From NCBI GenBank assembly GCA_913774845.1, contig CAJYJO010000050.1, positions 115,394-179,393 of the forward strand: a stretch of 64,000 nt of DNA, written 5' to 3'. The DNA is from an uncultured Microbacterium sp. Its GTDB lineage: Bacteria > Actinomycetota > Actinomycetes > Actinomycetales > Microbacteriaceae. Shown here in pieces: positions 63,707 to 64,000 of the stretch. How positions within the stretch are numbered: position 1 is the first letter of the stretch; each line of letters starts with the position of its first letter. The position numbers and the translations under genes are program-made. The notes below the pieces were generated by a model, which ran no database searches, was not told the origin of the DNA, and saw only the letters and a list, made by a program, of their open reading frames with translations.

Positions 63707-63994
63707 TTACTTGACGGCAGCCTTGAGCTTGGAACCGGCGGTCACCTTGACGCGCTTGCCGGCGGGGATGGAGATCTCCTCACCCGTCTGCGGGTTGCGG
63801 CCGGTGCGAGCCGACGTGGCGACCTGCTCGAAGGCGATCCAGCCGGGGATCGAGACCTTGCTGCCCTTGGCAACCGCCTCGGAGACGGTGGAGAAGAGGG
63901 AGTCGAGCACGCCCGACACGGCGGACTGGCTCTGCCCGGTCGCGCTGGCGATGCTCGCGACGAGCTCGGTCTTGGTGATGGACTTGTCGGCCAT
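63707..63994 (-). CDS. hup: HU-family DNA-binding protein
   Basis: A 95-aa nucleoid protein. TKTELVASIASATGQSQSAVSGVLDSLFSTVSEAVAKGSKVSIPGWIAFEQVATSARTGRNPQTGEEISIPAGKRVKVTAGSKLKAAV spans the full HU fold, including the DNA-binding arm GRNPQTGEEI. The Lys/Ala-rich mycobacterial C-terminal tail is absent. ATG 63994 lies 6 bp from the window edge, so its promoter is outside. Confidence 0.96.
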   Translation of the reverse strand: MADKSITKTELVASIASATGQSQSAVSGVLDSLFSTVSEAVAKGSKVSIPGWIAFEQVATSARTGRNPQTGEEISIPAGKRVKVTAGSKLKAAVK

Positions 63995-64000
63995 GTGGTT

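Overview
The window is about 71% G+C chromosomal DNA from a high-GC actinobacterium. Gene content, coupled ATGA/GTGA overlaps, frequent GTG starts, the HspR/HAIR heat-shock circuit and an AnsP-like permease close to the mycobacterial protein fit the family Microbacteriaceae, with Microbacterium the best guess. That placement is inference from content and style; no rRNA marker is present. I see no rRNA, CRISPR array, transposase or integrase. There is one tRNA, tRNA-Gly(CCC).

Layout. 1-4.8 kb: the end of an unidentified gene, two short tandem arrays of a hairpin repeat, then the dnaK-grpE-dnaJ-hspR heat-shock operon (minus strand) with two HAIR-like operators upstream of dnaK. 5.1-9.8 kb: a DEAD-box RNA helicase, an MFS transporter and two divergent MarR-type regulators with His/Gly-rich segments. 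9.98-20.6 kb: a ten-gene translationally coupled sulfur assimilation operon: sulfite reductase, APS reductase, ATP sulfurylase CysDN, a sulfonate/sulfate-type ABC transporter, siroheme methylase, ferredoxin reductase and a thioredoxin-reductase-like flavoprotein. 20.7-25.6 kb: dcd, tRNA-Gly followed by a degenerate tandem copy of its 3' end and terminator, an unknown small gene, a MarR regulator and a large LuxR-type ATPase regulator. 25.9-29.3 kb: a seven-gene Asp23/AmaP-type envelope operon, divergent from aquaporin aqpZ. 30.5-38 kb: TetR, SDR, YdeI-like, SGNH lipoprotein, Pr6Pr-like membrane protein, a BLUF photoreceptor with a small partner, a SnoaL-like protein and a DUF222/HNH protein with a Gly-Thr microsatellite. 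38.3-39.7 kb: a CYP152-type peroxygenase. 39.7-48.4 kb: the whole protocatechuate branch of the beta-ketoadipate pathway (pcaHGBDCIJF, minus strand), a divergent IclR regulator and pobA. 48.4-64 kb: a wall-anchored GH43 protein, AnsP-like permease, CorA, RhtA-like exporter, an apparently inactivated serine-hydrolase lipoprotein, iron-boxed heme oxygenase, PIF1-like helicase, a MerR/thioredoxin-reductase-like pair, a CopD-CtaG fusion and HU.

How genes work together. The cys operon takes sulfate (CysDN, CysH, SirA) to sulfide and encodes part of the siroheme and electron supply. The pob/pca block takes 4-hydroxybenzoate to succinyl-CoA plus acetyl-CoA, and an 18-bp motif shared by the pcaH-pcaR gap and the pobA upstream region suggests common control. 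HspR closes the heat-shock feedback loop through the HAIR sites.

Most noteworthy signals: a dispersed hairpin repeat that also lies inside the reading frames of GrpE, DnaK and PcaG; the tRNA-Gly 3'-end tandem relic; the three-paralogue Asp23 operon; the BLUF two-gene unit; an OleT-like His85 in the CYP152; and strong over-representation of the heptamer GGATGCC.
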